The notes: generated from the letters alone by a model not told the origin. Counted from the first letter of the stretch, positions 8,468 through 16,979 are shown. The stretch is 38,366 nt of DNA from an uncultured Ruminococcus sp. (GCA_900539095.1 UQAR01000015.1:1-38366); one strand, 5' to 3'. Program-made: numbers and translations.

Positions 8468-9943
8468 ATGAAAAACGATATTTACACCGACATTGCCACA
8501 CGGACGGGGGGCGATATCTACATAGGCGTTGTAGGCCCTGTCCGCACGGGAAAATCCACCTTTATAAAGCAGTTCATGGAGCAGTTCGTTATACCGAACA
8601 TAGAAAGCGACTACCGCAAGGAGCGTGCCATTGATGAACTGCCCCAGTCCTCCGCAGGCAAGACTATAATGACCACTGAGCCTAAGTTCATTCCTGAAGA
8701 GGCTGTGAACATCACCCTTGAGGGCGGTGCGAATTTCAACGTAAGAATGATAGACTGTGTGGGATACATAATCCCAAGTGCCATAGGCTACATTGAGAAC
8801 GAGGCACCGAGAATGGTAGTAACGCCGTGGTTCGACACGGAAGTGCCTTTCAACATGGCGGCAGAAGTGGGCACACAGAAGGTCATAACCGAGCACTCCA
8901 CCATAGGACTTGTGGTGACGACAGACGGAAGTATCACTGACCTGCCCCGTGAAGAGTATGAGGAATGTGAAGAACGCATTATAGATGAGCTTAGGCAGAT
9001 CGGCAAGCCTTTTGTTGTGCTCATGAACAGCACAGACCCATACTCTCAGCAGACAAAGGACCTTTGCAGCCAGCTTTCAGACAAATATCACACAACTGTG
9101 ATGCCAATAAACTGTCTTGAACTTTCTGAAAAAGAGATAAAAGAGATACTCACGCTGCTGCTCTACTCTTTCCCTGTAAAAGAGATAAACATTTCAATGC
9201 CGTCATGGATAAACTCCCTTGACAAAGGTCACTGGCTGAAAGAGGCTGTGTTCGGGCACATCAAGGAGGCAGCCTCGGCGGTGACAAATCTTCGTGACAT
9301 CTCAGACTGTGCTGAGAAGATATGCTGCTGCGAGCAGGTATCCTCAGGCTCGGTATCTGAAATAGATCTTGGTAAAGGTTCTGCGGTGATAAAGGTAGAG
9401 CTTGACCCTGCACTGTTTTTCAGGATAATAGGCGAGGCGACAGGTCTTGAGATAAAGGACGAAAACGACCTTATGCCAAGGATATTGGAGCTTGTGAAGA
9501 TAAAAGAGCGGTTCTCGAAATTCAGCTCTGCTCTTGATGAAATGGAAAGAACAGGCTACGGTATCGTTATGCCTGAAATGAACGAGCTGACCCTTGACGA
9601 GCCTGAGATAATAAAACAGGGGGGAAAATACGGCGTAAGGCTCAAAGCTGCCGCACCTGCTATCCACCTGCTGAAAACCACTATCAACACCGAGGTCGCA
9701 CCTATCGTTGGCTCAGAAAAGCAGTCTGAGGAGCTTGTGCTTTATATGCTCAACGATTTTGAGGAGTCGCCTGAAAAGATATGGGAGTCGAACATATTCG
9801 GCAAATCCCTTCACGAGCTTGTGAGTGAGGGTCTGCACACAAAGCTTTCAAAGCTCCCTGAGGACGCCCGCATGAAGATAAAAGAAACTATCGAACGCAT
9901 GATAAACGAGGGCTGTTCGGGACTGATCTGTTTCATTCTCTAA
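8468..9943 (+). CDS. spoIVA: Stage IV sporulation protein A, coat morphogenetic ATPase
   Basis: SpoIVA polymerises with ATP hydrolysis on the outer forespore membrane and forms the base on which the spore coat is built. At 491 residues it is almost exactly the usual length. The Walker A motif GPVRTGKST lies at 23-31, and the flanking TGGDIYIGVVGPVRTGKST is characteristic. The conserved C-terminal end, GCSGLICFIL, resembles the tip needed for membrane localisation in Bacillus. An AGGAGG site sits eight bases before the ATG. It lies 12 bases after sipL, almost certainly in one transcript, and is followed by a strong terminator. Among the most certain calls here; it marks the host as an endospore former. 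Confidence 0.97.
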   Translation: MKNDIYTDIATRTGGDIYIGVVGPVRTGKSTFIKQFMEQFVIPNIESDYRKERAIDELPQSSAGKTIMTTEPKFIPEEAVNITLEGGANFNVRMIDCVGYIIPSAIGYIENEAPRMVVTPWFDTEVPFNMAAEVGTQKVITEHSTIGLVVTTDGSITDLPREEYEECEERIIDELRQIGKPFVVLMNSTDPYSQQTKDLCSQLSDKYHTTVMPINCLELSEKEIKEILTLLLYSFPVKEINISMPSWINSLDKGHWLKEAVFGHIKEAASAVTNLRDISDCAEKICCCEQVSSGSVSEIDLGKGSAVIKVELDPALFFRIIGEATGLEIKDENDLMPRILELVKIKERFSKFSSALDEMERTGYGIVMPEMNELTLDEPEIIKQGGKYGVRLKAAAPAIHLLKTTINTEVAPIVGSEKQSEELVLYMLNDFEESPEKIWESNIFGKSLHELVSEGLHTKLSKLPEDARMKIKETIERMINEGCSGLICFIL

Positions 9944-9977
9944 AAGTTTCATAGATGAAAATAAACTGACCCACAAA

Positions 9978-10011
9978 AAAAGCGTTACACATCTGCTGTG
10001 TAACGCTTTTT
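9978..10011. terminator. Bidirectional terminator between spoIVA and the PII-like gene
   Basis: A 13-bp perfect stem (arms 9979-9991 and 9997-10009), 5-nt loop, A-run before and T-run after. Confidence 0.92.
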
Positions 10012-10028
10012 ATCGTATATCCTATATA

Positions 10029-10367
10029 TTAATTTACGCCCTCGGCAAAGCTTATAGGCACGCCGAAAAGAACGCCTGCATTTGGATGTGAAAGATCGCC
10101 GGTAACGTCAGTTATCGCCTTTCTTGCCACATCTACCTGTTCGTCAGCGACTGCAACGAAGATCGTCTTGCCCTTCTGAGCAGCGTCCTCACCGCTGAGA
10201 ATAGATCTCAGAACGCCTATCATAGGCAGATTATCCATTGTAGAAATAGATTTTGCCATTCCCACGCTGTCAATGACCGTTCCGCCTCTTATGCCTGCCT
10301 GTGCCAGCGAACGCATAATATCGTCTACCAATTCAACTCTTTTGATAACCAAAAACAACAACTGCAT
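10029..10367 (-). CDS. PII-like small regulatory protein
   Basis: A 112-residue protein with the alternating strand-helix pattern of the PII/CutA ferredoxin-like fold: MQLLFLVIKRVELVDDIM as strand 1 and helix 1, then GIRGGTVIDSVGMA, a loop with LRSILSGED, KTIFVAVADEQ, and a final VTGDLSHPNAGVLFGVPIS. It resembles a poorly studied PII-like family in Firmicutes rather than GlnB/GlnK, and lacks the classical uridylylated T-loop. I place the start at the second ATG because AAGGAAGG lies six bases before it; that ribosome site would otherwise be codons 2-4 of a longer reading from 10385. It follows prmA by 21 bases in one operon. Ligand unknown. Confidence 0.75.
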   Translation of the reverse strand: MQLLFLVIKRVELVDDIMRSLAQAGIRGGTVIDSVGMAKSISTMDNLPMIGVLRSILSGEDAAQKGKTIFVAVADEQVDVARKAITDVTGDLSHPNAGVLFGVPISFAEGVN

Positions 10368-10388
10368 TTTGATCCTTCCTTTCATCTC

Positions 10389-11354
10389 TTATTTCCTGAA
10401 TGACGCAGCCACCCAGTCCTCTTTTTCTCTTATCTCAATAAGCTCAAAGCCCTGAGCTTTAAGCCTGTCAAGCACCTCGTCTTTTCTCTGGTCGATTATT
10501 CCCGAAACGATAAGCGTTCCGCCGTCTTTGATAAATCCGCCGAATATACCGCTCATGCCGATAAGAACGTCAGCCACGATATTTGCACAAAGCAGGTCAT
10601 ATCCTGTGCCTATCTTCTCCACCAGAGCCTTATCATCTATGATATTTCCGCAGTAAGCTGTATACTTATCTGCACTTATATGGTTTTTCTCTGCGTTTTC
10701 CTTTGCTATCTTAACAGAATTTTCGTCAACGTCCACCGCTGTTGCACTCTCAGCACCCAGCAGCAACGCACCTATAGAAAGTATTCCACTTCCGCAGCCA
10801 AGGTCAAGTATCCTGTCGCCCTCGTGTAGATTTTTCTCCACAAGCTCCAGACAAAGCTGTGTTGTGTTATGCTGACCTGTGCCGAAAGACGACGCAGGGT
10901 CTATCTCAAGTATCTTTCTCTTCTCGCCCTCAGCGACCTTTTCCCATGACGGCTTTATAAGCAGCTTTTCGCCCACGCAGAGCGGCTTGAAATACTGTTT
11001 CCAGTTATTCGCCCAGTCCTCTTCCTTGACGTTTTTAAGCTCATATTCAAGCCTGCCGAACTCATTGTTCACATCACGCTTTTTCAGTGCCTTGAGTTCC
11101 AGTTTCATAGCCTCAAGATTTTCAAGTCCCTGAGCGTTCTCAGGCAGATACACCGTCACTGTTGTTTCGCAGTTTTTAAGACCCATAAGGTCATCATCTA
11201 TATAATCCCAGTTGCCGTCCTTATCGTCAAGAAAGTCCTGAAAATCCTTTGCATCCTTGATAACAAAGCCGTTTATACCCATTCCAAGCAGACTTCCAGT
11301 CACTGCCTCGATGCCTTCTGTAGTAGTATATATATCCATTTCGACCCAATTCAT
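10389..11354 (-). CDS. prmA: Ribosomal protein L11 methyltransferase
   Basis: PrmA uses S-adenosylmethionine to methylate ribosomal protein L11. The 321-residue protein has the substrate-recognition N-terminus starting MNWVEMDIYTTTEGIEAV, the linker FGTGQHNTT, the SAM motif DLGCGSGILSIGA, the acidic VDVDE, and LLCANIVADVL in the catalytic region, all typical of the family. The start is the ATG at 11354, preceded by AAAGGA; a longer reading from 11423 adds 23 residues absent from the family and would begin upstream of the promoter. A consensus promoter lies just ahead. The PII-like gene follows closely. Confidence 0.95.
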   Translation of the reverse strand: MNWVEMDIYTTTEGIEAVTGSLLGMGINGFVIKDAKDFQDFLDDKDGNWDYIDDDLMGLKNCETTVTVYLPENAQGLENLEAMKLELKALKKRDVNNEFGRLEYELKNVKEEDWANNWKQYFKPLCVGEKLLIKPSWEKVAEGEKRKILEIDPASSFGTGQHNTTQLCLELVEKNLHEGDRILDLGCGSGILSIGALLLGAESATAVDVDENSVKIAKENAEKNHISADKYTAYCGNIIDDKALVEKIGTGYDLLCANIVADVLIGMSGIFGGFIKDGGTLIVSGIIDQRKDEVLDRLKAQGFELIEIREKEDWVAASFRK

Positions 11355-11381
11355 AATATCAATTCCTTTCGATAATATCTT

Positions 11382-11410
11382 ATTATAACACATTTCTGTT
11401 ATTTTGTAAA
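11382..11410 (-). promoter_or_regulatory. Sigma-A promoter for prmA
   Basis: Minus-strand TTTACA (11405-11410), 17-bp spacer with TG one base before the -10 box, TATAAT (11382-11387). It starts transcription about 20 bases before the prmA ATG and fixes that start. Confidence 0.85.
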
Positions 11411-11493
11411 GCTTTTTGACCATGGTTTATTACACAAAATTAAATATTGATAATTGTATAAACTTATCAAATATCAATCATAATGAAAGCAAA

Positions 11494-11525
11494 CAAAAAG
11501 CTTTCCGTAAAAAACGAAAAGCTTT
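11494..11525 (-). terminator. Terminator of the surface glycopolymer operon
   Basis: Arms 11497-11508 and 11514-11525 form a 12-bp stem with one G-U pair on the minus-strand RNA, followed by TTGTTT. It begins 5 bases after the stop of the ABC ATPase gene. Confidence 0.75.
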
Positions 11526-11530
11526 AAGAA

Positions 11531-12265
11531 CTATTTTTTCTTATCATATGCGGCGAACGCCTCTTCAACAGTTCCGTCCACCTGGACTTTGCCGTCTTTA
11601 AGGAATATCGCCCTTGTGCAAGTTTCCTCGATAGCCTTGCGTGAATGGGAAACGAACAGTACCGTTATACCGGTGGCGATAACGTCATTTATCTTGTCAC
11701 GGCATTTCTTCTGAAAGTCTGCGTCGCCAACGCTCAGTGCCTCATCGACAACGAGGATATCAGGCTTGATATTGATGTTGATAGCAAAGCCAAGACGCAT
11801 TTTCATGCCGCTTGAATATGTTCTCACAGGCTGGTCGATATACTCTCCAAGGTCTGCAAAATCGATTATATCCTGCTCTATCTCCTTTATCTGATCGTCG
11901 TTAAGACCAAGAAGATATCCCTTGAGATAAATATTCTCCATGCCTGTCATATCCAGTGAAAAGCCTGCTGTAAGTTCAAGCAGTGCGGCTACCTTTCCTC
12001 TCACGGTGATAGTGCCGCTGGTCGGAAAGCTTACACCCGTTATCATTTTCAGTATGGTGGATTTTCCTGCACCGTTCTTTCCGATTATTCCCACAGACTC
12101 TCCCGCATATATCTTAAAGCTCACGCCTTTAAGTGCAGGGTGTTTCTTAACGCCTCTGTTTTTTGTGAAAATAGCCTTGAAACGTGCTTTTTCGTTCTTA
12201 TATAAAAAGTATTCTTTTTTTACGTCCAAAAATTCAATAATTGGCTCAGTCGCTTGATTTTCCAT
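11531..12265 (-). CDS. Polysaccharide/teichoic acid export ABC ATPase (TagH/Wzt type)
   Basis: The ATP-binding subunit of an ABC-2 exporter for lipid-linked surface polymers. In 244 residues it has Walker A GKNGAGKST (62-70), an ABC signature in the YSSGMKMRLGFA form typical of TagH/Wzt/KpsT proteins, Walker B DILVVDEAL, and a switch His in FVSHSRK. The insertion between the first strands (KARFKAIFTKNRGVKKHPAL) is also characteristic of this subfamily. It has no C-terminal carbohydrate-binding extension like long Wzt or SH3-bearing TagH, so substrate recognition is not through such a domain. It is last of four genes, 27 bases after the permease. Confidence 0.93.
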   Translation of the reverse strand: MENQATEPIIEFLDVKKEYFLYKNEKARFKAIFTKNRGVKKHPALKGVSFKIYAGESVGIIGKNGAGKSTILKMITGVSFPTSGTITVRGKVAALLELTAGFSLDMTGMENIYLKGYLLGLNDDQIKEIEQDIIDFADLGEYIDQPVRTYSSGMKMRLGFAININIKPDILVVDEALSVGDADFQKKCRDKINDVIATGITVLFVSHSRKAIEETCTRAIFLKDGKVQVDGTVEEAFAAYDKKK

Positions 12266-12292
12266 TTAAAAGTCAGTTCCTTTCAGCCTTTG

Positions 12293-13156
12293 TTACAGAA
12301 CGTCAGGAAGTATCTTCCTGAACTTCTTATAGGTATGTGCACCGAGGAATATCATAAATATGAACTCTGCATAGAAAACTATCGCCTCAGTGGTGTAATT
12401 GGCGTCAAAAATAAAGGTGTTCGTAAGGAAACACTTTCTGTAGCCGTTTACGAAATAGTTTATAGGATTGAAATACATAAGTCTTCTCAGCCAAAGCGGT
12501 GAGATATCATATGTGTTCCAGAATATACCTGAAAGCCAGAAAAGTCCCGTAATAATGGAATTTATAAGGTTCTCAAAATCCTTGCTGAATGCACTGAGGG
12601 GAGCTGTCATCCATGACAGCACAAGGAAAAAGAGATACATCATCAGTGCATAATAAATAAACTGAAGATTGTATATGCTCGGTCCAAAGCCAAGGCAGAG
12701 GAGGACCACATACATTATCCCACAGAGCATAACGTGTATATAAAGTCCCGAAAGCGACGTAAAGGTCATGATATTTGAAACAGGGAACGACAGCTTTGTT
12801 ACAAACTGCTTGTTGTTTCTTATAGACCTTGAACCGCCCACTATACACTCAGAAATGTAAAACCACGGCACATATCCCGTGAGCATAAAAACGAACTGCG
12901 TATATTTTTCGTTTATGAAATGCACGCCGCCGTTTCTTTTAAGACCTATCTCAAAGGCAAACCACAGTATAAACAAGGTAAAGGTCGGCTTGATAAGTGC
13001 CCAAAGCGGACCTAACGCCGCACCCTTATACTTCTTTTTCAGCTCGTTCACCGATAACATTCTTATTTGTCTGAGCTTGCCTTTATGTTCCTTCAAAATA
13101 TCGGTAAGCCCGAACCAATCAAACTTCTTTCCTTCTATTTTTATCATCTCCGTCAA
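12293..13156 (-). CDS. Polysaccharide/teichoic acid export ABC permease (TagG/Wzm type)
   Basis: A 287-residue ABC-2 type permease with six predicted membrane segments. An amphipathic N-terminus reading LSVNELKKKYKGAALGPLWALIKP is the signature start of TagG/Wzm exporters, and FNPINYFVNGYRKC is typical of the C-terminal half. It would flip an undecaprenyl-linked polymer out of the cell with the ATPase encoded next. The TTG start overlaps the stop of the CDP-glycerol transferase gene (TTGA), suggesting translational coupling. The ATG at 13147, three codons later, is an alternative start but has GGAG directly against it, too close for a ribosome site. Confidence 0.92.
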   Translation of the reverse strand: MTEMIKIEGKKFDWFGLTDILKEHKGKLRQIRMLSVNELKKKYKGAALGPLWALIKPTFTLFILWFAFEIGLKRNGGVHFINEKYTQFVFMLTGYVPWFYISECIVGGSRSIRNNKQFVTKLSFPVSNIMTFTSLSGLYIHVMLCGIMYVVLLCLGFGPSIYNLQFIYYALMMYLFFLVLSWMTAPLSAFSKDFENLINSIITGLFWLSGIFWNTYDISPLWLRRLMYFNPINYFVNGYRKCFLTNTFIFDANYTTEAIVFYAEFIFMIFLGAHTYKKFRKILPDVL

Positions 13157-14277
13157 AAACGCTCTTTGCCAAGAACGCTGTCGATTATTCTTTCCGTTGA
13201 CCTGCCGTCGCAGGCGGACATATATTTTTCCGTAAAACGCTCCGCTCCCTGACTGTCAAAACTTTTTTCGCAGTCCAACACAGCCTGAGCAAGCTTTTCT
13301 CCCTCAGTCACCACAGGTGCAGGCATATCGGTTTTATAATCAAGATAAAAACTCCTGCCGCTGCTGTAGCTTTCGATATCAGGTGCAAATATGACCCACG
13401 GCTTTTTATACAGTGCATACTCAAAAACCAGTGACGAATAATCCGTCACCAACACATCAGCCACAGGCATGAGCCTGTTTGTTTCCATATCGCAGTTAGT
13501 AAGCTGGCTATGCAGTCTAGGGTGCATTTTTATAATGACCTTCCAGCCGTCACCAAGCTTTTTTTCAAGCTCTGCGGCATACTCCTCCCCCACGCAGTAG
13601 CAATCGAGGGCATTTCCCCTGAACGTTGGTGCATAAAGCACTATCTTCTTGTCTTTGCAGTCAGGATATCTTTCAAAGAACTCACGTCTGCACTGCTCGT
13701 TATAGTTTTGGTCAAAAAACACGTCCGTGCGGCTAACGCCCAGCGGTCTGACAATCCCCTCGCCAAGTCGAAACGCCGACATGAACGGCTTTACGCACTG
13801 CTGGCTGCTCACCGTGATAAGGTCGAAATTCCTTGTTACAGAGCCTTTAAAGTGTGAGGATATATCCTCCTCGCTGTCATAGCCAAACTTCTTCAGTGCT
13901 CCGCAGGAATGCCAAAGCTGCACAACTGCCGTGCCATTGCGTTTTTTGCAGGCGGTCACAGGCATGAAATAGTTGCATATGAACACTGCCCGTGCATTTG
14001 CATAGGCTTTCATGAACCCTAGCATATATTTAAGTCCCGAAACCATTCCGCAGTCGGAAAGGTCGCAGTACATCTCTTTTACGTTATATCCACGCTTTTC
14101 AAGCTCGCATTTTATAAGCTCCATGCTGTCCGGCGTAGTCTTGCAGTTAAGGTCGGCAAGTATGACCAGTCTTTTGTCGATATCCTTTTTCATTGACAGC
14201 TTGTAGCAAAGCGGCAAAAGCGTTTTTTGCAGTGCTGATTTTATATGCTGTCTTATTATACGTCTGCGGCTTTCCAT
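13153..14277 (-). CDS. CDP-glycerol glycerophosphotransferase family protein (TagB/TagF-like)
   Basis: Predicted to transfer glycerol phosphate (or a related polyol phosphate) from its CDP form onto a lipid-linked acceptor in teichoic-acid-like polymer synthesis. The 374-residue protein carries the family's LWHSCGALKKFG (from residue 121, around the catalytic His123), APTFRGN, a KMHPR motif and DYSSLVFEYALYKKP at about 278-292, which binds the phosphates. The N-terminus is basic with a short hydrophobic patch, suited to a peripheral membrane protein. The ATG overlaps the upstream GT2 stop by one base (TAATG). Members use glycerol, ribitol or other donors; the exact polymer cannot be told. Confidence 0.9.
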   Translation of the reverse strand: MESRRRIIRQHIKSALQKTLLPLCYKLSMKKDIDKRLVILADLNCKTTPDSMELIKCELEKRGYNVKEMYCDLSDCGMVSGLKYMLGFMKAYANARAVFICNYFMPVTACKKRNGTAVVQLWHSCGALKKFGYDSEEDISSHFKGSVTRNFDLITVSSQQCVKPFMSAFRLGEGIVRPLGVSRTDVFFDQNYNEQCRREFFERYPDCKDKKIVLYAPTFRGNALDCYCVGEEYAAELEKKLGDGWKVIIKMHPRLHSQLTNCDMETNRLMPVADVLVTDYSSLVFEYALYKKPWVIFAPDIESYSSGRSFYLDYKTDMPAPVVTEGEKLAQAVLDCEKSFDSQGAERFTEKYMSACDGRSTERIIDSVLGKERF

Positions 14278-15113
14278 TATCCCCTGAGAAACCTCTTATA
14301 TATCTTTCCCGTCAATGATCTTGGCATTATGAAAATAAAGAGCTGAAACGCACATGGAACGATAAAATCCCACAGATTTGAATATCCCATGCGGAATATC
14401 TTCCACCTGACATTCACAAATGACTTTGTGTTCGCCCAGTTTCTTCTTCTCTCATAATTGTTCGCCGTAACTCTGTACATCACAAGCGTTCTGTCAAGAT
14501 TTATTCCCCTTGCACCGTCCGCAAGCATTTTCACCACGAACTCATAGTCCTCACAGCGTTTTATATTGCTGTAGCCCCCCACGCTCAGTGCACGGGATTT
14601 CTTGTAAACAAGGGTCTGATTGTTGAACGGATTTCTCCGTCTTGCATATTTGTGTATCTCTTTATTAGTCAGGGGAGTTTTCTTTGTTGCTATCACTTCT
14701 CCCGTCTGACTGTCGAACTCGTCTATATAAGCCCCAAGCATATCTAGCTCAGGGTGCTTAGCCATAACGTAAAGCGACCTTTCACAGCGGTCAGGCTTTG
14801 CGATATCGTCAGAATCCATTTTAACTATATACTCATTTTTACAGGCGTCGATACCTCTGTTTGCACATCTTCCAGTGCCAACATTCTCTTTGAGCCTCAC
14901 AGGGTGAAAGCACTCGTAATTCTCCTCATAATAGCCCACCACCTCGTCAAGCTCTTTTGTAAGCTTACCGTCGCAAACGAGAACGAAGTCGTTCGTCACA
15001 TAGGTCTGCGACAGCATACTTTCTATGCTCGTTCTAAGGTGTTCAGGCTTTTCGCCTGCATAAACGGACATAAGCACGCTATATTCAGGCAATTTCACGT
15101 TTTTCACCACCAT
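14277..15113 (-). CDS. Family 2 glycosyltransferase
   Basis: A 278-residue GT-A fold transferase. It has the N-terminal YSVLMSVYAGEKPEHLRTSI strand-helix that binds the nucleotide, the metal-binding DSDD at 100-103, and ED in RCEDYEFVVKML as the candidate catalytic base region. A hydrophobic stretch near the C-terminus (FIVPCAFQLFIFIMP) probably holds it to the membrane. I prefer the ATG at 15113, with AAAGGA 11 bases upstream, over the GTG at 15122, which is only two bases from that site. First gene of the four-gene cassette behind a perfect sigma-A promoter. The sugar and acceptor are unknown; it probably adds a sugar to the linkage unit or the polymer repeat. Confidence 0.9.
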   Translation of the reverse strand: MVVKNVKLPEYSVLMSVYAGEKPEHLRTSIESMLSQTYVTNDFVLVCDGKLTKELDEVVGYYEENYECFHPVRLKENVGTGRCANRGIDACKNEYIVKMDSDDIAKPDRCERSLYVMAKHPELDMLGAYIDEFDSQTGEVIATKKTPLTNKEIHKYARRRNPFNNQTLVYKKSRALSVGGYSNIKRCEDYEFVVKMLADGARGINLDRTLVMYRVTANNYERRRNWANTKSFVNVRWKIFRMGYSNLWDFIVPCAFQLFIFIMPRSLTGKIYKRFLRG

Positions 15114-15172
15114 AGCGTACACCGTCCTTTACATTCTGTCAAAATTATCCCCACAAATCTGTAAGCTATTCC

Positions 15173-15201
15173 ATTATACCATTAAAACCGTTGTTTGTCA
15201 A
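15173..15201 (-). promoter_or_regulatory. Consensus sigma-A promoter for the glycopolymer operon
   Basis: Minus-strand TTGACA (15196-15201), 17-bp spacer, TATAAT (15173-15178): full consensus in both boxes and spacing. Confidence 0.92.
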
Positions 15202-15438
15202 CGCAGGCGGGGCTTAACTTTCCCCAAAATCAACAATAAAATGTTGAAAAAATAGCACACTTAATAGTAATTTGAAAAGAGGCATTTTATCAAAAATAAG
15301 TTGAAGCCTTAACGATTGCAATAAATACTATGGATATTTCATAGGTCATAACGAGAAATGCTATTGTCAATATAGCTTTATACATTTCTCTCAAATATTT
15401 TAAGTGAAATTATATAAAACAACTCCTGAAAGAGCTTG
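15202..15438. other. AT-rich stretch without a gene
   Basis: Together with the promoter at 15173-15201 this makes a gap of about 325 bases between genes. It is clearly more AT-rich than the flanks and holds no convincing open reading frame or RNA gene. Near its right edge a weak hairpin (15420-15438, minus strand, with a bulge and a TTTTATAT tail) may end transcription of the membrane gene at 15439. Confidence 0.5.
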
Positions 15439-16401
15439 TCAAAATTTAAAGAACCAGAAAATTTTTCCTCCATATGGATTTTTCTTGCTGATCAACATTG
15501 CAGAAACTGCATGAACTAATAAAAACATACCGCTTATGATCGTCATTACTAGTTCAAACTGTGATAAGACTGACATAGAATTATCATTATAACCTATATA
15601 AACGTTCTTGCTACCCAGAATGATGCAATTTCCCTCATACCAGAACACATCGGTGCCATTGACCGGCGAATTCGCCTTAATCTGCAACACCGTATAGGTT
15701 GGCCGAAAGCCTTTCCCATAATGTGATTTGTAATTTCTGACACCGTTTCCGCTATGCACCTTGACATGCAGGGAGCTCTGTCGAGAATTTTGATATGTTA
15801 CATTTCCTGTTGTATGATTTTTCTTACCAGCATATCCAACCACTTGCGTCATACCAGCCACAAAGAAAATCAAAGCAACTACAAGTGCTAAAATCTCAGC
15901 CGTATAAAATGCATTCACCAATTTGTTCCTAGTGGCTATCTCCTCATCACTACTCCACGGTTTATTATGGAAATTGCGAATTGCAGATGGTAACAGACAA
16001 ATTGCACCAACCACCCCCAGCAAGGATAAAATCAAACATATAAGTACTGGGATCCTTGTTCCGATAACCAAGTCTGCGTTCACACCCTGTTTTGTCGATT
16101 CATCCATAAACTTGATGTTACCACTTACCAACACACTTTCATCTGGTTTTAGATGAGACTTGTTTCCGGGATAATAATAATGGAAAAATATCGTTCCTCC
16201 ATCCTCTCTGGCTCCATCTACCTTTAATACTGCATAACCGCTAGTCCCATGCACGTCCGCATCCACAACCGTTGCTGACACTGCATTCGACGAAAGCAAA
16301 GAGAATCTCGGCACACAATAAAACGCAGTCATAGCAAACAAAATGACACAAACGATGGCAATCACCAATTTTGAAACATTCTTTTTATAAGTCATATACA
16401 T
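15439..16401 (-). CDS. Uncharacterised membrane protein with two repeated halves (DUF3592-like)
   Basis: I do not recognise this 320-residue protein firmly. Four membrane segments (about 12-32, 118-138, 168-192 and 282-305) make two similar units, each a helix, an extracellular beta-rich domain and a second helix. The domains, VSATVVDADVHGTSGYAVLK and HTTGNVTYQNSRQSSLHVKV onwards, resemble the DUF3592 style in opening with a V-x-x-A/N-x-V strand. The gene and its flanks are more AT-rich than the neighbours and use rarer codons for this window (AGA, TTG, ATA mixed with many A/T-ending codons), suggesting recent acquisition. It stands alone. The start ATG has AGGAGA upstream; a second ATG two codons on is possible. 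Confidence 0.75.
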   Translation of the reverse strand: MYMTYKKNVSKLVIAIVCVILFAMTAFYCVPRFSLLSSNAVSATVVDADVHGTSGYAVLKVDGAREDGGTIFFHYYYPGNKSHLKPDESVLVSGNIKFMDESTKQGVNADLVIGTRIPVLICLILSLLGVVGAICLLPSAIRNFHNKPWSSDEEIATRNKLVNAFYTAEILALVVALIFFVAGMTQVVGYAGKKNHTTGNVTYQNSRQSSLHVKVHSGNGVRNYKSHYGKGFRPTYTVLQIKANSPVNGTDVFWYEGNCIILGSKNVYIGYNDNSMSVLSQFELVMTIISGMFLLVHAVSAMLISKKNPYGGKIFWFFKF

Positions 16402-16571
16402 TTCTCCTGTTTCTCTATTTCTTTGTCACTGCTATTATTTTCCACATCCTTCGTTTTTATTCTATTATAATGTTAAGTGAATGTTTCCACGATTCCTAGA
16501 GAATCATATTATTTATGTTTTATTATAGCATAAAATTGTTAAAAATCAAAGCAGAAAAGAGCAAGTTTTGC

Positions 16572-16603
16572 AAAAAAAGGGCGGCATTTTACTGCAGCCC
16601 TTT
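16572..16603 (-). terminator. Terminator of the CMD-cupin/merR operon
   Basis: Arms 16576-16582 and 16597-16603 (AAAGGGC/GCCCTTT), with two more inner pairs past a mismatch, followed on the minus strand by a T-run. Confidence 0.75.
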
Positions 16604-16613
16604 GTATTTCTCT

Positions 16614-16979
16614 TCACTTTATTACCTTTTCGCAGATTTTTTCGTAGTTCTCTATCTTGTAATTGAGTCTTTCGATAGTCGCAGCTATCTCCTGCTGTTT
16701 TTCAAGAAGATCTTTTCTCTGCTCGATAAGAAGGTTCTTTCTTGCCTCCACAGTGCTGTCACCCTGCTGATACAAAGCCACATACTCTATAAGAGCCTCT
16801 ATCTGCAAACCTGCACCTCTCATGCACTTTATGAACTCTATCCAGCCGCAGGAATGTTCGTCATAATCCCTCAGACCGCTCTTTGTTCTCGGCACAGGCG
16901 GGATTAGACCTATCCTCTCATAATATCTCAGAGTATCAGGTGTAAGTCCGTATTTCTCGCTTACTTCAGAAATCGTCAT
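16614..16979 (-). CDS. MerR-family transcriptional regulator
   Basis: A 121-residue regulator. The N-terminal winged helix-turn-helix (TISEVSEKYGLTPDTLRYYE, then RIGLIPPVPRTKSGLRDYDE) is the standard MerR DNA-binding domain, followed by a long dimerisation helix (about 75-118). There is no C-terminal metal-binding cysteine set, so it is not a mercury or copper sensor; it resembles small MerR proteins that answer aldehyde, redox or electrophile stress. It is the second gene after the CMD-cupin gene, with AAAGGAG upstream and an 11-base gap. It most likely controls the promoter at 17750-17780, which has the MerR-specific geometry. Confidence 0.92.
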   Translation of the reverse strand: MTISEVSEKYGLTPDTLRYYERIGLIPPVPRTKSGLRDYDEHSCGWIEFIKCMRGAGLQIEALIEYVALYQQGDSTVEARKNLLIEQRKDLLEKQQEIAATIERLNYKIENYEKICEKVIK

